From Phenylobacterium soli (lineage in GTDB: Bacteria > Pseudomonadota > Alphaproteobacteria > Caulobacterales > Caulobacteraceae): a DNA stretch of 64,000 nt. Where the stretch lies: positions 248,001 through 312,000 of the forward strand of contig NZ_QFYQ01000001.1 of NCBI RefSeq assembly GCF_003254475.1, in the 5' to 3' direction. Positions 8,571-21,427 of the stretch are shown here, one piece after another (the first letter of the stretch is position 1; the number at the start of each line of letters is the position of its first letter). The notes beneath the pieces were generated by a model. The model saw only the letters and a list, made by a program, of their open reading frames with translations, had not been told where the DNA came from and searched no databases. Made by a program: the position numbers and the translations under genes.

Positions 8571-9340
8571 ACGACGTGGCGGCCAATGACGTGGGGCCGA
8601 AGCTGGCCGAGATCTGCGAGGCCGCCGCGCGGCTCATCCTGCCGCTGTGGCGGTCGGGCGTGGCGGTGACGCACAAGGCCGACGAGAGCCCCGTCACCGA
8701 GGCCGACCATCGCGCCGAGGCGCTGATCCTCGAGGCGCTGCGCAAGGAATTCCCCGACACGCCGATCATCTCCGAGGAGGACGCGGCGCGCTACGGCACG
8801 CCCGACGCCATCGGCCCGCGCTTCTTCCTGGTCGACCCGCTGGACGGCACCAAGGCCTTCGTCCGCGGCGATCCGAGCTTCACGGTCAACATCGGCCTGA
8901 TCGAGAACCACCGGCCGGTGGCCGGCGCGGTGGCCTGCCCGCCGACCGGCGAGTGCTGGTTCACCTCGGGCGGCAAGGCGATGAAGCGGGTCGAGGGCGG
9001 CGCGGCGGAGCCGGTGCATGTGCGCCGCTGGCCCGAGGGCAAGGCCCTGGTCCTGATCAGCCACACCATGAAGCCCGAGACGCTGGAGGCGCTGCGCGGG
9101 CAGTACGGCTTCCACCGCGAGCAGGCGATGGATTCCTCGATCAAGCTCTGCCGGATCGCCGAGGGCGCCGCCGACATCTATCCGCGGCACGGACCGACCA
9201 TGGAGTGGGACATCGCCGCGGGCCACGCGGTGCTGGAAGCGGCGGGCGGCCGCGTCACCACGCCGGAGGGCGAGGCCTTCGGCTACGGCAAGGCGCAGGA
9301 CGGCTTCAAGAACGGCTGGTTCGTGGCGCGCGGCGGCTGA
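8567..9340 (+). CDS. cysQ: 3'(2'),5'-bisphosphate nucleotidase CysQ
   Basis: A 257-residue Mg2+-dependent, lithium-sensitive phosphatase of the inositol monophosphatase superfamily. It removes 3'-phosphoadenosine 5'-phosphate left over from sulfate assimilation. The metal-binding motifs are in order: SEEDA, then DPLDGT (residues 90-95), and MEWDIAAGHAVLEAAGG near the C-terminus. DPLDGTKAFVRGDPSFTVNI and the final MEWD motif favour CysQ over histidinol-phosphatase HisN, which shares the fold. It is coupled to the DUF3553 gene by a 4-nt overlap. Confidence 0.85.
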   Translation: MNDVAANDVGPKLAEICEAAARLILPLWRSGVAVTHKADESPVTEADHRAEALILEALRKEFPDTPIISEEDAARYGTPDAIGPRFFLVDPLDGTKAFVRGDPSFTVNIGLIENHRPVAGAVACPPTGECWFTSGGKAMKRVEGGAAEPVHVRRWPEGKALVLISHTMKPETLEALRGQYGFHREQAMDSSIKLCRIAEGAADIYPRHGPTMEWDIAAGHAVLEAAGGRVTTPEGEAFGYGKAQDGFKNGWFVARGG

Positions 9341-9352
9341 GCCGCCGCAGCC

Positions 9353-9535
9353 TCAGGTGTGCTTGGGCAGGTTCCAGTCGTCGGAGGCCGGCCCCGAGGA
9401 CGCCGCGGGCCGCAGCTCGACCTGGGCCATGGCCCGCGCCGGATGGCCGAGCGCCGTGTAGCCGAGAAATCCGGCGAGGAAGGCGAACGCCGCCAGCACG
9501 GCGAAGGGTCTTGCGAATGCCAGGGCGGCGATCAT
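9353..9535 (-). CDS. Small membrane or secreted protein, unknown
   Basis: A 60-residue protein with a hydrophobic N-terminal helix (about residues 8-30) ending near ARAMA, which may be a signal peptide or an anchor, and a short polar tail. AAGGAACG precedes the ATG at good spacing. It is convergent with cysQ, 12 nt away. No family is recognised. Confidence 0.5.
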   Translation of the reverse strand: MIAALAFARPFAVLAAFAFLAGFLGYTALGHPARAMAQVELRPAASSGPASDDWNLPKHT

Positions 9536-9645
9536 GCGGCCGTTCCTTGCGCCACGGTTCTCCGGTGGAACACCGAACCCGCCCGGCGGTTGCGCCGAGC
9601 GTCATCAAAGATGGCGTCTCCTCGCGCGGGCGGCCGAGCCGGTGC

Positions 9646-10323
9646 TCAGACCTCCGCCCACATGCGGATGAGGTTGTGGTACGAGCCGGCGAGGCTGACC
9701 ACCGACGCATCCCCCTGCCCGACCTTGGCCGAGAGCGCCTGGATGGCGGTGTCCATATCGTGCAGCAGGGCGCGCTTCTCGTCCGAACGGACCATCGACT
9801 GGATCCAGAAGAAGGAGGCCCAGCGCGACCCTCGGACGATCGGGGCGACGCGGTGCAGGCTGGTCGCCGGGTAGAGCACCATGTGGCCGGCCGGCAGCTT
9901 GACGTCGTGCTCGCCATAGGAGTCCTCGACGATCAGCTCGCCGCCCTCGTAGTCCTCCGGATCGGTGAGGAAGAGCGTCGCCGAGAGGTCCGTCCGGTAG
10001 CGGACCGGGCCCGAGAAGCGGATCGCGTTGTCGACATGTGTGTCGAAGCCCATGCCCTGGTCGTAGCGATTGAACAGCGGCGGGAAGACCCGCAGCGGCA
10101 GGGCCGCCGAGACGAAGGCGGGATTGCGCCCGAGCGCGCCGAGGACGATCTCGCCGAGCTCGCGGGCCAGGGGCGCGTCCTCCGGGACCTGAAGGTTGCG
10201 CTTGGCGCGGGCCGACTGCTCGCCGGCGGTGACCCGGCCATCGACCCAGTCGGTCGCCGACAGGCGGCGGCGGAAATCGGCCACCTGGTCGGCGGAGAGG
10301 ACGTCTTCGAGGGTGATCAGCAT
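9646..10323 (-). CDS. PiuC-like Fe(II)/2-oxoglutarate PKHD-type hydroxylase
   Basis: A 225-residue member of the PiuC / PKHD-type dioxygenase family, often encoded next to siderophore receptors and iron-regulated. The double-stranded beta-helix ligands are visible: His96 and Asp98 (THVDNAIR), His157 (SLHRVAP) and Arg167 for 2-oxoglutarate. The start [18 protein letters not shown] is the family N-terminus. The ATG overlaps the receptor stop by one base (TGATG), so it is translated after the TonB receptor. The substrate of these enzymes is not established. Confidence 0.9.
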   Translation of the reverse strand: MLITLEDVLSADQVADFRRRLSATDWVDGRVTAGEQSARAKRNLQVPEDAPLARELGEIVLGALGRNPAFVSAALPLRVFPPLFNRYDQGMGFDTHVDNAIRFSGPVRYRTDLSATLFLTDPEDYEGGELIVEDSYGEHDVKLPAGHMVLYPATSLHRVAPIVRGSRWASFFWIQSMVRSDEKRALLHDMDTAIQALSAKVGQGDASVVSLAGSYHNLIRMWAEV

Positions 10324-12800
10324 CAGAACCTCGCACCCAGCGAGAGGACGACGGAGCGGCCGGGGGCCGGGACCGCGCGGTTCGAGAACACCTGGGTGTA
10401 GTTCAGGCGGTCGGCCAGGTTGTAGGCGTTCACCGCGACGCGCCACGGGCCGCGGCTGTAGCTGACGAAGGCGTCGAGGGTAACGCTGTCGGGGACCTCG
10501 GCGATGCGGGAGGCCACCAGGGTCGAACGGTCGGCGTAGCTCAGGCTGCGCGCCTGGTAGGCGAGGTTGAGCTTGGACTGGTAGACCACGTCGCCGCCCA
10601 CGCTCAGCCCCTCGATCCAGCCGGAGAGGTCGTAGGTCGAATAGAGCGAGGCCCCGTGCTTCGGCACGAAGGCGACCTGGCGGCCGATGGCGACGGTGTT
10701 GCGGACGGGGATCGCTGCGGTGACGCCGAGCGGACAGACGATGCCGGTGGGCGTTCCGCTCGTGCTCGTCGGAACGGCGCAGTTGGACGAGGAGTCCTGG
10801 ATCTTCGCGTCCAGGTAGCTGTAGGCCGCCGAGACCTGCCAGGCGCCGGTCAGCTTGCCGGCGAGGGAGAGCTCGAGGCCCTTCACCTCCTGGCGCTCGC
10901 CCGACTGGGCCTGCAGGAAGCCCGTTGCGGGGTCGACCTGGAGGGCGTTGTCCTTCTTCACCTGGAAGACTGAGGCGGTGGCGGCCAGCCGCGTGTGCGG
11001 GATGGCCATCTTGGCGCCGGCCTCGAGGATCTCGCTCTCCTCCGGCGCGAGGTCGCGGGCCGTGACGGTCAGGGCCGTGCCGGCGCCGACGACGGAGGTT
11101 CCCTGCGGCGTCTGCGACTTGCCCCAGGAGAGATAGAAGGTCCGATCGGCGGCAGGCTCGAAGACCACGCTGACGCGTGGGCTCGTCAGGCTGGAGCGCA
11201 CCTTCAGGCCGCCGGGCGGCGAGGCCGCGCCGCTGTAGAGGGTGCTCTCCAGTTCGGCGGTGTAGCGGTCGAGCCGCAGGCTGCCGATCAGCGACAACTC
11301 CTCGATCAGCCAGAGCCGGTCGGTGAGGAAGGCGCCGAGGTCGGTGCTCTCGCCGCGGCTGGCCAGGGTCCCCGTGCCGGCGACGTTGGTGAAGACCGTG
11401 GAGCCGAGGACAGTTGTCGTGCAGTTGCCGCTCTTGGGGCAGGCGATGTTCTGGCCGGGGATCGGGGTGAACAGCGTGTAGCCGGCCGGGAAGTCCGGGT
11501 TCGGGTCGACGATCGGATGGGGCATGTTGGGCCGGGTCGTGACGCCGGCCGGCAGGGCGTAGGCGAGGAACGACTTGTCGTTCACCTGCTTCGAGAGATC
11601 GACGCCGAGGATCGCCTGGTTGCGGAACCGGTCGAACCGGGCGTCCCAGCGGGCGGTGGAGATGTTCTGCAGGCCCCAGGCGTCCATGTCGTAGGGGCTG
11701 GAGCCGCCGATGCCGCCGAAGGCCTCGGTCGCCGGATCCTTGTCGAACAGGGCGGTCGTGCAGGCGGCGTTGCACTGGTCGAGCGTCGAGTACTGGAAGT
11801 AGCGCGAATAGACGCCGTAGCGGGTGTCGGAGGTGAAGGTCAGGGCCTCCGAGGCCTTGTGCGTCAGGCGGACGGTCAGGATGTCGGCGTCGGTCCGGTC
11901 CACGTCGTTGCGGAAGCCGAGGAAGGCCGAACGCTCCACCCCGACGCCGTATTCGCTCGCCGGCATCGCCGTGAGGCTGCCCGGCGGCTGGACGATGATC
12001 AAGCCGTAGTCGGGCCGGCGGTGATCGTGCTGGTGCAGGTAGCTGACCACCGCGGTGGTGTCGGTCCCCAGCCCAAAGCCGCCGCTGACCGCCGCGCCCC
12101 AGCGCTTGGAATAGATGAGGTCGCGGTCGACGACGCCGGTGTTCGATCCCATGAGGTTCAGGCGGATCGCCGAGGTCTCGCCGATCCTGTGGTTCACGTC
12201 GGCGAGGGCCCGGTAGTAGTCGCCCGAGCCGGCGAAGAGGTCGACCGCGCCGAAGTCGTCGAGCTTCGGCTGTTTCGACAGGGTGTTGATCGCCCCGCCC
12301 GTGGTCCCGCGCCCGAAGAGGGCGCCGGAGGGGCCCTTGAGCACCTGGACCTCCTCGTAGGCGAAGCTGTCGCGCGTGTAGACGCCGAAGTCGCGCAGGC
12401 CGTCCACATAGACATCGTCCTTGGCGTCGAAGCCGCGGATCTTGAACTGGTCGCCGTTGAGCGTGCCGCCCTCGCCGATGGCGATGGTGATCCCCGGCAC
12501 GTTGCGCAGCGCCTGTTCGAGAGTGTTCACGCCCTGCGCCTTGAGCTGCGCCTGGTCGATGACGCTGATCGCCTGGGGCGTGTCCTGGACGCTGTTCGGC
12601 AGGACCGACAGGCCGGTGTCGCGGTCGAGCGGCAGGCGCTGGCCGATGACCTGCACACCCTGCACCTCGGCGGCCACGGCGACGCCCTGATCGGCGTGGG
12701 CCGCGCCCGCGTCCGCGACGCCGCCCAGCGCCGCCAGCGCCCCCGCCAGCCGCGCCCGCGGCTTCCGATAGCTGACGACGCCCGACGACACGCGACGCAT
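10323..12800 (-). CDS. TonB-dependent receptor, catecholate siderophore (Fiu/PiuA) type
   Basis: An 825-residue outer-membrane receptor. A signal sequence (about 1-35) is followed by the plug domain. [19 protein letters not shown] and the conserved [20 protein letters not shown] are typical of catecholate receptors such as Fiu and PiuA. The barrel ends with an aromatic residue (SLGARF), required for outer-membrane insertion. Pairing with the PiuC-like hydroxylase downstream points to ferric-siderophore uptake. A TGC-rich inverted repeat upstream may be a Fur site. The true ligand is unknown. Confidence 0.92.
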   Translation of the reverse strand: MRRVSSGVVSYRKPRARLAGALAALGGVADAGAAHADQGVAVAAEVQGVQVIGQRLPLDRDTGLSVLPNSVQDTPQAISVIDQAQLKAQGVNTLEQALRNVPGITIAIGEGGTLNGDQFKIRGFDAKDDVYVDGLRDFGVYTRDSFAYEEVQVLKGPSGALFGRGTTGGAINTLSKQPKLDDFGAVDLFAGSGDYYRALADVNHRIGETSAIRLNLMGSNTGVVDRDLIYSKRWGAAVSGGFGLGTDTTAVVSYLHQHDHRRPDYGLIIVQPPGSLTAMPASEYGVGVERSAFLGFRNDVDRTDADILTVRLTHKASEALTFTSDTRYGVYSRYFQYSTLDQCNAACTTALFDKDPATEAFGGIGGSSPYDMDAWGLQNISTARWDARFDRFRNQAILGVDLSKQVNDKSFLAYALPAGVTTRPNMPHPIVDPNPDFPAGYTLFTPIPGQNIACPKSGNCTTTVLGSTVFTNVAGTGTLASRGESTDLGAFLTDRLWLIEELSLIGSLRLDRYTAELESTLYSGAASPPGGLKVRSSLTSPRVSVVFEPAADRTFYLSWGKSQTPQGTSVVGAGTALTVTARDLAPEESEILEAGAKMAIPHTRLAATASVFQVKKDNALQVDPATGFLQAQSGERQEVKGLELSLAGKLTGAWQVSAAYSYLDAKIQDSSSNCAVPTSTSGTPTGIVCPLGVTAAIPVRNTVAIGRQVAFVPKHGASLYSTYDLSGWIEGLSVGGDVVYQSKLNLAYQARSLSYADRSTLVASRIAEVPDSVTLDAFVSYSRGPWRVAVNAYNLADRLNYTQVFSNRAVPAPGRSVVLSLGARF

Positions 12801-12858
12801 GAACGCTCTCCCGTTGCAATTGCGAAGCGTTCTTAACTAGGTCCATCTGAGCTGTAAA

Positions 12859-12873
12859 TGCGAATGAGTTGCA
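12859..12873 (-). promoter_or_regulatory. Fur-like operator upstream of the siderophore receptor
   Basis: The minus strand reads TGCAACTCATTCGCA, an imperfect dyad with TGC/GCA ends and an AT-rich centre. It lies 59 nt upstream of the receptor ATG. A second related element (TTCGCAATTGCAA) lies at about 12814-12826. The assignment to Fur is inferred from position and target gene. Confidence 0.4.
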
Positions 12874-12967
12874 AAAATGGCCCCACCTCACCCGCGACAC
12901 GGAAAGGCGCCTACCCGACGCGCCGTTTTCCGGCCATAAGGCCGCCGCTCACCTAGGGAGACCCGCC

Positions 12968-14167
<1,200 letters not shown>

Positions 14168-14289
14168 GCCAAAAATCGTTCCGGGACAGAGGCTTGGAGA
14201 GGGCCTGGGGTGCGCCATCGGTCGCACCCTCAGTCAAACCTTGTGTTTACCTCACAGGTGTAAGGGAGTCCCCTTCGTGAGGGAACGCG

Positions 14290-16647
<2,358 letters not shown>

Positions 16648-16715
16648 CCGCGCGGGCTTGGAAAAGCCATCACCGGTGCTAGAGCTTGCCCTTCGCGTTC
16701 GGGGAGGTGATCGGG

Positions 16716-18392
16716 ATGGCGGACGTTTCCGCGGAGGGCGCAGGCGCGCCCGCTAAGACGACGTCGCTGACGACGGTGGTGGCCGCGTCTTCGGCCGGCA
16801 CGACGTTCGAGTGGTACGACTTCTTCGTCTTCGGAAGCCTCACCCAGATCATCTCCAAGACCTTCTTCTCGGGCCTGCCCGAGACCGCCGGCTACATCGC
16901 CGCCCTGGCGCTGTTCGGCACGGGCTTCCTGTTCCGCCCTATCGGGGCCCTGGTGTTCGGCCGGATCGGCGACCGGCTGGGCCGCAAGGGCGCGTTCCTG
17001 GTGACCGTGGCCCTGATGGGCGGGGCGACGGTCGGCATCGGCCTGCTGCCCTCCTACGCCACCGCCGGGCTGATGGCGCCGGCGCTCCTCGTGCTCATGC
17101 GCATCATCCAGGGCTTCGCGCTCGGCGGCGAATACGGCGGGGCGGCGATCTATGTTGCCGAGCACGCGGCCGTGAACGCCCGCGGGCGGTCCACGGGCTG
17201 GGTGCAGACCTCGGCGGCCTTCGGCCTGCTCGCCGCCCTGCTGGTGATCCTGGCGAGCCGCATCGTCGTCGGCCGGGCGTTCGGCCCGGCGGCCTTCGAC
17301 GCCTGGGGCTGGCGGATCCCGTTCCTGGTGTCGGCCGCCCTGCTGGCGATCTCGATCTTCATGCGCCTCAAGCTCTCCGAGAGCCCCGAGTTCGCGCGCA
17401 TGAAGGAAAGCGGCGAAGGCACCGATGCGCCGTTCCGCGAGTCGTTCGGCCAGTGGCAGAACCTGAAGATCGTGCTGATCGCCCTGGTGGCGATCATGAG
17501 CGCCCAGGGCGCGGTCTGGTACACCGCCTTCTTCTACACCCAGACCTTCATGGAGAAGTTCCTGAAGGTTGCGCCGGAGACCATCAACACCTTGATGATC
17601 TGCGCCACGGCGGTGAGCGCGGTGCTCTACGTCGTGTTCGGCTGGCTGTCCGACAAGTTCGGTCGGAAGCCGGTGATGCTGTTCGGCATGACCCTCATGC
17701 TGGTCGCCTACTTCCCGGGCTTCCATGGCCTGGCGAAGACGCTGAACCCGGCCCTGGCCGAGGCCGAGGCGCGCACGCCGGTCTCGGTCGTCGCCGATCC
17801 GGCCGACTGCTCGCTGCAGTTCGATCCCGTCGGCAAGGCGAGCTTCACCTCCTCCTGCGACATCGCCAAGAGCACGCTCGCCAACGCCGGGGTCTCCTAC
17901 CGGAACGTCGCCGCTCCGCCCGGCACGACGGCGCAGGTCCGGGTCGGGCTGGTGACCATCCCGTCCGCCGACGCGCGCGGCCTGCCGAAGGACGTCGCCA
18001 AGGCGCTGAAGACCAGCGTGGAGACCAAGGTGAAGGCCGCGCTCGCCCATGGCGGCTATCCCGCCAAGGCCGATCCGACGCGCATGAACCTGCCGGGCGC
18101 CTTCGCGGTGCTGCTGGTCTTCGTGATCGCCGCCACCGCGCTCTACGGCCCGATCGCCGCCTGCCTGGTGGAGCTCTTCCCGACGCGGATCCGCTACACG
18201 GCCATGTCGCTGCCCTACAACATCGGCACCGGCTGGATCGGCGGCTTCGTGCCGTTCACCGCCTTCGCCATCGTCGCCGCCGTGGGCAACATCTACTCCG
18301 GCCTCTGGTACCCGTTCGCCTTCACCGCCCTGTCGGTGGTGAGCTGCCTGTTGCTGCTGCCGGAGACCAAGGAGCGCCCGCTCGACCGCTAG
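16716..18392 (+). CDS. MHS-family major facilitator (metabolite:H+ symporter)
   Basis: A 558-residue inner-membrane transporter of the MHS subfamily (ProP/KgtP/ShiA relatives). The signature is complete: FEWYDFFVFGS at the first helix, FGRIGDRLGRKG in loop 2-3, and RIIQGFALGGEYGGAA in helix 4. A long soluble insertion at about residues 343-455 lies between helices in the C-terminal half and contains two cysteines (ADCSLQF, SSCDIAKS) that could form a periplasmic disulfide. GGAGGTG precedes the ATG. The substrate cannot be named. Its stop overlaps the convergent kinase-like gene by four bases. Confidence 0.9.
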   Translation: MADVSAEGAGAPAKTTSLTTVVAASSAGTTFEWYDFFVFGSLTQIISKTFFSGLPETAGYIAALALFGTGFLFRPIGALVFGRIGDRLGRKGAFLVTVALMGGATVGIGLLPSYATAGLMAPALLVLMRIIQGFALGGEYGGAAIYVAEHAAVNARGRSTGWVQTSAAFGLLAALLVILASRIVVGRAFGPAAFDAWGWRIPFLVSAALLAISIFMRLKLSESPEFARMKESGEGTDAPFRESFGQWQNLKIVLIALVAIMSAQGAVWYTAFFYTQTFMEKFLKVAPETINTLMICATAVSAVLYVVFGWLSDKFGRKPVMLFGMTLMLVAYFPGFHGLAKTLNPALAEAEARTPVSVVADPADCSLQFDPVGKASFTSSCDIAKSTLANAGVSYRNVAAPPGTTAQVRVGLVTIPSADARGLPKDVAKALKTSVETKVKAALAHGGYPAKADPTRMNLPGAFAVLLVFVIAATALYGPIAACLVELFPTRIRYTAMSLPYNIGTGWIGGFVPFTAFAIVAAVGNIYSGLWYPFAFTALSVVSCLLLLPETKERPLDR

Positions 18393-19405
18393 AGGGCGGC
18401 GAGGGCGGCGCCGAACGTCGTGTCGCGCATCCCGACGAGGGCCGCCGAGAGGCGCGCCTTGCCGTAGGCGATGCGGTTCTCCCAGCTCGCGAGGTCCAGG
18501 CCGCCGGTCCGCAGCCGCTGGCGAAGTTCCTCGAGCGAGGGGCCGCGAAGCGCATCCCCGCCGAGCCGCACGCCCGGCCGTTCGGCGGCCGCGCCGATCA
18601 GGAAGATGACGCCGTAGTAGACGTGGTTGGCCTGGCGCATCAGCCGCAGGCGGCCGAGCTCGTCGCCCTCGGGCTCGCGTCCGAAGTAGGCGCCGAGCAG
18701 CCGCCGCTCTCCCGAGGCGTCCTGGCCGAACCAGTTGGCGACCGCGGCGAGGTCGAGGAAGCGGTCGGCGAGGAAGGCCACCTCCCAGTCGATCAGCCAC
18801 AGCCGGCGCCCGTCGTAGAGGATGTTCGCCGGATTGAGGTCGTTGTGGCTCGACACGAGGTCCGCCGGCCGGGGCCGATAGAGCGTTCTCAGCTCCTGGA
18901 AGCGCTCGAACACCTCGGCCGTCGTCTCGGGCGACAGCAGGCCCGCGGCGAGGTGGCGCTCGATGAGGCCGGCGACGCCGTCCAGGAAGTCCACCTCCGC
19001 CGGGAAGGGCGGAAGCTGATGCAGCACGCGCAGCGACTGGGCGAGCTCGACGAGCATCCCCTCGCCATCGCCGGGATAGTCAGCGAGCGGCGCCTGGGGG
19101 ATGAAGTCGATGATGGTGATCCCCGCCGCCGGATCGGCGTGCCAAACCCGGGGCGAGAGCACGGCCTCGGCCGCGGCGCGCATGCAGGCGTAGGTCCGCG
19201 CCCGCGCCGGCGGGGCGTAGGGCGAGGCTTCGGCCTCCAGCCGCAGCACATAGGGCACGCCACCGAGCCGGATGCGCAGCAGGCGCGCCCCGGAGAGGCC
19301 GCCCGAGAGCACGACCGGCTCGGCGTCCAGCTCGGACGTCCCGAAGGCGGCGACGAGCGCGGCCGCGACGTCGGCGCGGCGGGCTTCGGGAATGGGGTGA
19401 GGCAT
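18389..19405 (-). CDS. APH/choline-kinase-like phosphotransferase
   Basis: A 338-residue protein of the aminoglycoside phosphotransferase / choline-ethanolamine kinase superfamily. The catalytic loop [15 protein letters not shown] has the Brenner motif, and [10 protein letters not shown] provides the metal-binding aspartate. The N-terminal lobe has a glycine-rich segment ([17 protein letters not shown]) and [11 protein letters not shown]. The LIDWE form resembles choline kinase relatives more than antibiotic kinases, so a small amino-alcohol or sugar is the likelier substrate. An inverted repeat lies in its 5' region. Confidence 0.8.
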   Translation of the reverse strand: MPHPIPEARRADVAAALVAAFGTSELDAEPVVLSGGLSGARLLRIRLGGVPYVLRLEAEASPYAPPARARTYACMRAAAEAVLSPRVWHADPAAGITIIDFIPQAPLADYPGDGEGMLVELAQSLRVLHQLPPFPAEVDFLDGVAGLIERHLAAGLLSPETTAEVFERFQELRTLYRPRPADLVSSHNDLNPANILYDGRRLWLIDWEVAFLADRFLDLAAVANWFGQDASGERRLLGAYFGREPEGDELGRLRLMRQANHVYYGVIFLIGAAAERPGVRLGGDALRGPSLEELRQRLRTGGLDLASWENRIAYGKARLSAALVGMRDTTFGAALAAL

Positions 19406-19429
19406 GGCCGGGCTCCAGATGAACCGGCT

Positions 19430-19474
19430 TAATACCCGGGCGAAAATTCCCTGTCTATATTTATCCGGGCATTA
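19430..19474. repeat. Inverted repeat flanking an AT-rich core
   Basis: The arms TAATACCCGG (19430-19439) and CCGGGCATTA (19465-19474) pair at nine of ten positions around a 25-nt AT-rich core. The element sits between the siroheme-synthase-like stop and the APH-like start, on the transcription path of the minus-strand genes. It could be an operator or a hairpin. Confidence 0.55.
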
Positions 19475-19475
19475 T

Positions 19476-20360
19476 TTAGGTGGCGATGGGCAGGACCTCG
19501 ATCTCCACCCCGAGCTCCGCCAGGGCCTGCGCCTCGCGACGCCATTCGACCGCGGTGACCAGACGCGCGACCTTGAGGCCGCGGGCGGCGAGCTCGGCCA
19601 GGCGCTCCGGCGCCCCATGTTCCAGCCGGTCGGCGTCGCGCCGGGCGAGGCCCATGACCTCGGCGTCGGCGCCCTCGTCCGCGATCAGCACGTCGGCGGC
19701 GGCGAGCGCCCTGGCGGCCTTCAGCGACAGCCGCTCGGCGGGCCCGCGCGCGTCGATGAACTGCACCATGCCGGCGCCGGCATGGCCGGAGGCGAGCGCG
19801 TCGCGCAGCAGCCGCGAGGCGCGCTCCATGTCGCCCTCCATCGCCGCCCGCGCGGCAGGCCCATTGAGGGCGGCGCGCAGGAAGGCGCGGCGGCGATGCG
19901 GCTCGGGCAGAGCCTGGCGGACCTCGTCCTGCAGGCCGCGGAACAGGGCGGCGACCCGGCCGGCGCCTTCCGGCACACGGGCCTCGATGTCCTGACGCAG
20001 CAGGGTGGCGAGCATGGGCGAGGCGCCGCCGGTGCCGATGGCCGCCACCACCTCGCCCCGGTCGATCACGGCCGGGGTGGTGAAATCGCAGAGGGCCGGC
20101 CGGTCGGCCACGTTCACCGGCACGCGGGCGGCGCGCGCGGCCGCGGCAGCGGCCTCGGCGAAGGCGTCGTCATCGGAGCCGATGAAGACGAGGCTCGCGC
20201 CGGCGTAGGCCTTCGGATTGAACGCCGCCTCCCCGGCGAGGCGAATGATCCGCGCGGGGGAGCCGTCGAACAGCCGCGCCTTGGCCTCGGCCGCGGGACC
20301 CGTCCCGGCCACCACCACCACCCGGCCGGCGAGGGGGAAGAAGGCGGGAAAGGCGTCCAT
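19476..20360 (-). CDS. Siroheme-synthase-like precorrin-2 dehydrogenase with shortened methyltransferase part
   Basis: A 294-residue protein resembling the N-terminal half of CysG. A Rossmann fold ([18 protein letters not shown]) is followed by [21 protein letters not shown] and [20 protein letters not shown], which are typical of precorrin-2 dehydrogenase/ferrochelatase modules. After about residue 200 the sequence resembles the beginning of a uroporphyrinogen-III methyltransferase ([27 protein letters not shown]). It stops after some 85 residues and has lost the GAGPGDP motif and most of that domain. It lies 9 nt after the cytochrome c gene on the same strand. Confidence 0.8.
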   Translation of the reverse strand: MDAFPAFFPLAGRVVVVAGTGPAAEAKARLFDGSPARIIRLAGEAAFNPKAYAGASLVFIGSDDDAFAEAAAAAARAARVPVNVADRPALCDFTTPAVIDRGEVVAAIGTGGASPMLATLLRQDIEARVPEGAGRVAALFRGLQDEVRQALPEPHRRRAFLRAALNGPAARAAMEGDMERASRLLRDALASGHAGAGMVQFIDARGPAERLSLKAARALAAADVLIADEGADAEVMGLARRDADRLEHGAPERLAELAARGLKVARLVTAVEWRREAQALAELGVEIEVLPIAT

Positions 20361-20369
20361 CGGCGGCGG

Positions 20370-20723
20370 CTATTTCAGGGTGTGCAGGTAGGCGACGATC
20401 GCCGCGCGATTGGCGTCGTCGGGCACCGACACCGGCATGCGGGTGCCGGGCGCGAAGGCCATCGGCGCCTTCAGGAAGGCGTCGAGGTTGGCGTCGGTCC
20501 AGGCGCCGTCCTTGGCCTTGAGGGCGGGCGAATAGGCGAAATCCTGGCGGGCGGCGATCTTCGCGCCCGCGACGCCGGCGAGCGCCGGGGCCATCACCGT
20601 GCTGGCCGGGCCGTGGCACATCTTGCACTGCATGTTGAAGAGCTGGGCGCCGTCCTGGGCGAAGGCGGGCGCGGCCGCGAGGCTCATGGCGAGCGCCGCC
20701 GCGGCATAGCCAAAGGTCTTCAT
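20370..20723 (-). CDS. Periplasmic class I cytochrome c
   Basis: A 117-residue secreted cytochrome. A signal peptide ends around APAFA-QDG (residue 22). The heme-binding motif is CKMCH, and the distal methionine is probably in [10 protein letters not shown] single heme domain of about 95 residues is typical of small electron carriers. It is divergent from the molybdenum hydroxylase genes, and such enzymes often pass electrons to cytochrome c, so it may be their electron acceptor. That link is inference from context. Confidence 0.9.
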   Translation of the reverse strand: MKTFGYAAAALAMSLAAAPAFAQDGAQLFNMQCKMCHGPASTVMAPALAGVAGAKIAARQDFAYSPALKAKDGAWTDANLDAFLKAPMAFAPGTRMPVSVPDDANRAAIVAYLHTLK

Positions 20724-20903
20724 GTCCTGGGTCCCCGAACCTGTTCTTTTCCCTTGCCGCGCCTAGTAGCCGCCCAGGCGACGCCAGGGCAACCTTTGGG
20801 GCAACCTTTGAGGCTACTGCTGGAGAGCCCTCGGCGCGATTTACGGGCCAGTCTGAACGGCGTTAGGATGGCGCGACGCAAAGCGGTTCGGGGAGAGGCG
20901 CGC

Positions 20904-21413
20904 ATGGCGACGACGCTGCAGATCAACGGCAAACCTGTGGACGTGAAGGCGGCGGCCGACACGCCCCTGCTCTGGGTGCTCCGCGACGAGCTCCTGATGA
21001 CGGGCTCGAAGTACGGCTGCGGGGTCGGCCAGTGCGGCGCCTGCACGGTGCTCGCGGACGGCCAGCCGATCCGCTCGTGCTCGACGCCGATCGGCGTGCT
21101 GGGAACCGCCAAGATCACCACGATCGAAGGGCTCGGCGGCGCCCACCCGGTACAACAGGCCTGGGTGAAGCACGATGTGCCGCAGTGCGGCTACTGCCAG
21201 TCCGGCCAGATCATGAGCGCGGTCGCCCTGCTCGAGCAGAAGCCGCATCCGAGCGACGAGGAGATCGCCTCGGCCATGGACGGGAACATCTGCCGCTGCG
21301 GGGCCTACCAGCGCATCCGCGAGGCGATCAAGGACGCCGCCGGCCTGCCGCAGGTCGCCGCCAATCCGCCGCCGATCGAAGTCCCGGCTCCGAAGCCGGC
21401 GGCCGGCGTCTAA
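20904..21413 (+). CDS. [2Fe-2S] subunit of an isoquinoline 1-oxidoreductase-type Mo hydroxylase
   Basis: A 169-residue iron-sulfur subunit of the xanthine oxidase family (IorA/CoxS type). The plant-ferredoxin cluster is [14 protein letters not shown] plus a later Cys (IRSCSTP). The second, helical cluster is [11 protein letters not shown] with ICRCGAY. The ATG at 20904 is preceded by GGGAGAGG; the frame is open far upstream only because of high GC. It lies 14 nt before the molybdenum-binding subunit and carries electrons out of that subunit. Confidence 0.93.
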   Translation: MATTLQINGKPVDVKAAADTPLLWVLRDELLMTGSKYGCGVGQCGACTVLADGQPIRSCSTPIGVLGTAKITTIEGLGGAHPVQQAWVKHDVPQCGYCQSGQIMSAVALLEQKPHPSDEEIASAMDGNICRCGAYQRIREAIKDAAGLPQVAANPPPIEVPAPKPAAGV

Positions 21414-21427
21414 GGGGAGGCCGCACG

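Noticed and set aside
9564..9590. Plus-strand GGAAC-N16-GGTT as an EcfG promoter
   Set aside because: The -10 mismatches at one base and it would drive only antisense RNA into the PiuC-like gene.
9646..12900. A 1084-residue minus-strand open frame running through the receptor and PiuC genes
   Set aside because: Only its last 225 residues are a real protein (PiuC type). The rest is an out-of-frame shadow of the TonB receptor.
18389..19405. Aminoglycoside resistance gene
   Set aside because: The fold is shared with choline and other small-molecule kinases, and the LIDWE loop and context do not point to antibiotic resistance.
19404..20903. Long plus-strand frame upstream of the [2Fe-2S] subunit
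   Set aside because: It is antisense to the siroheme-synthase-like and cytochrome c genes; the real start at 20904 has a ribosome binding site and the family N-terminus.
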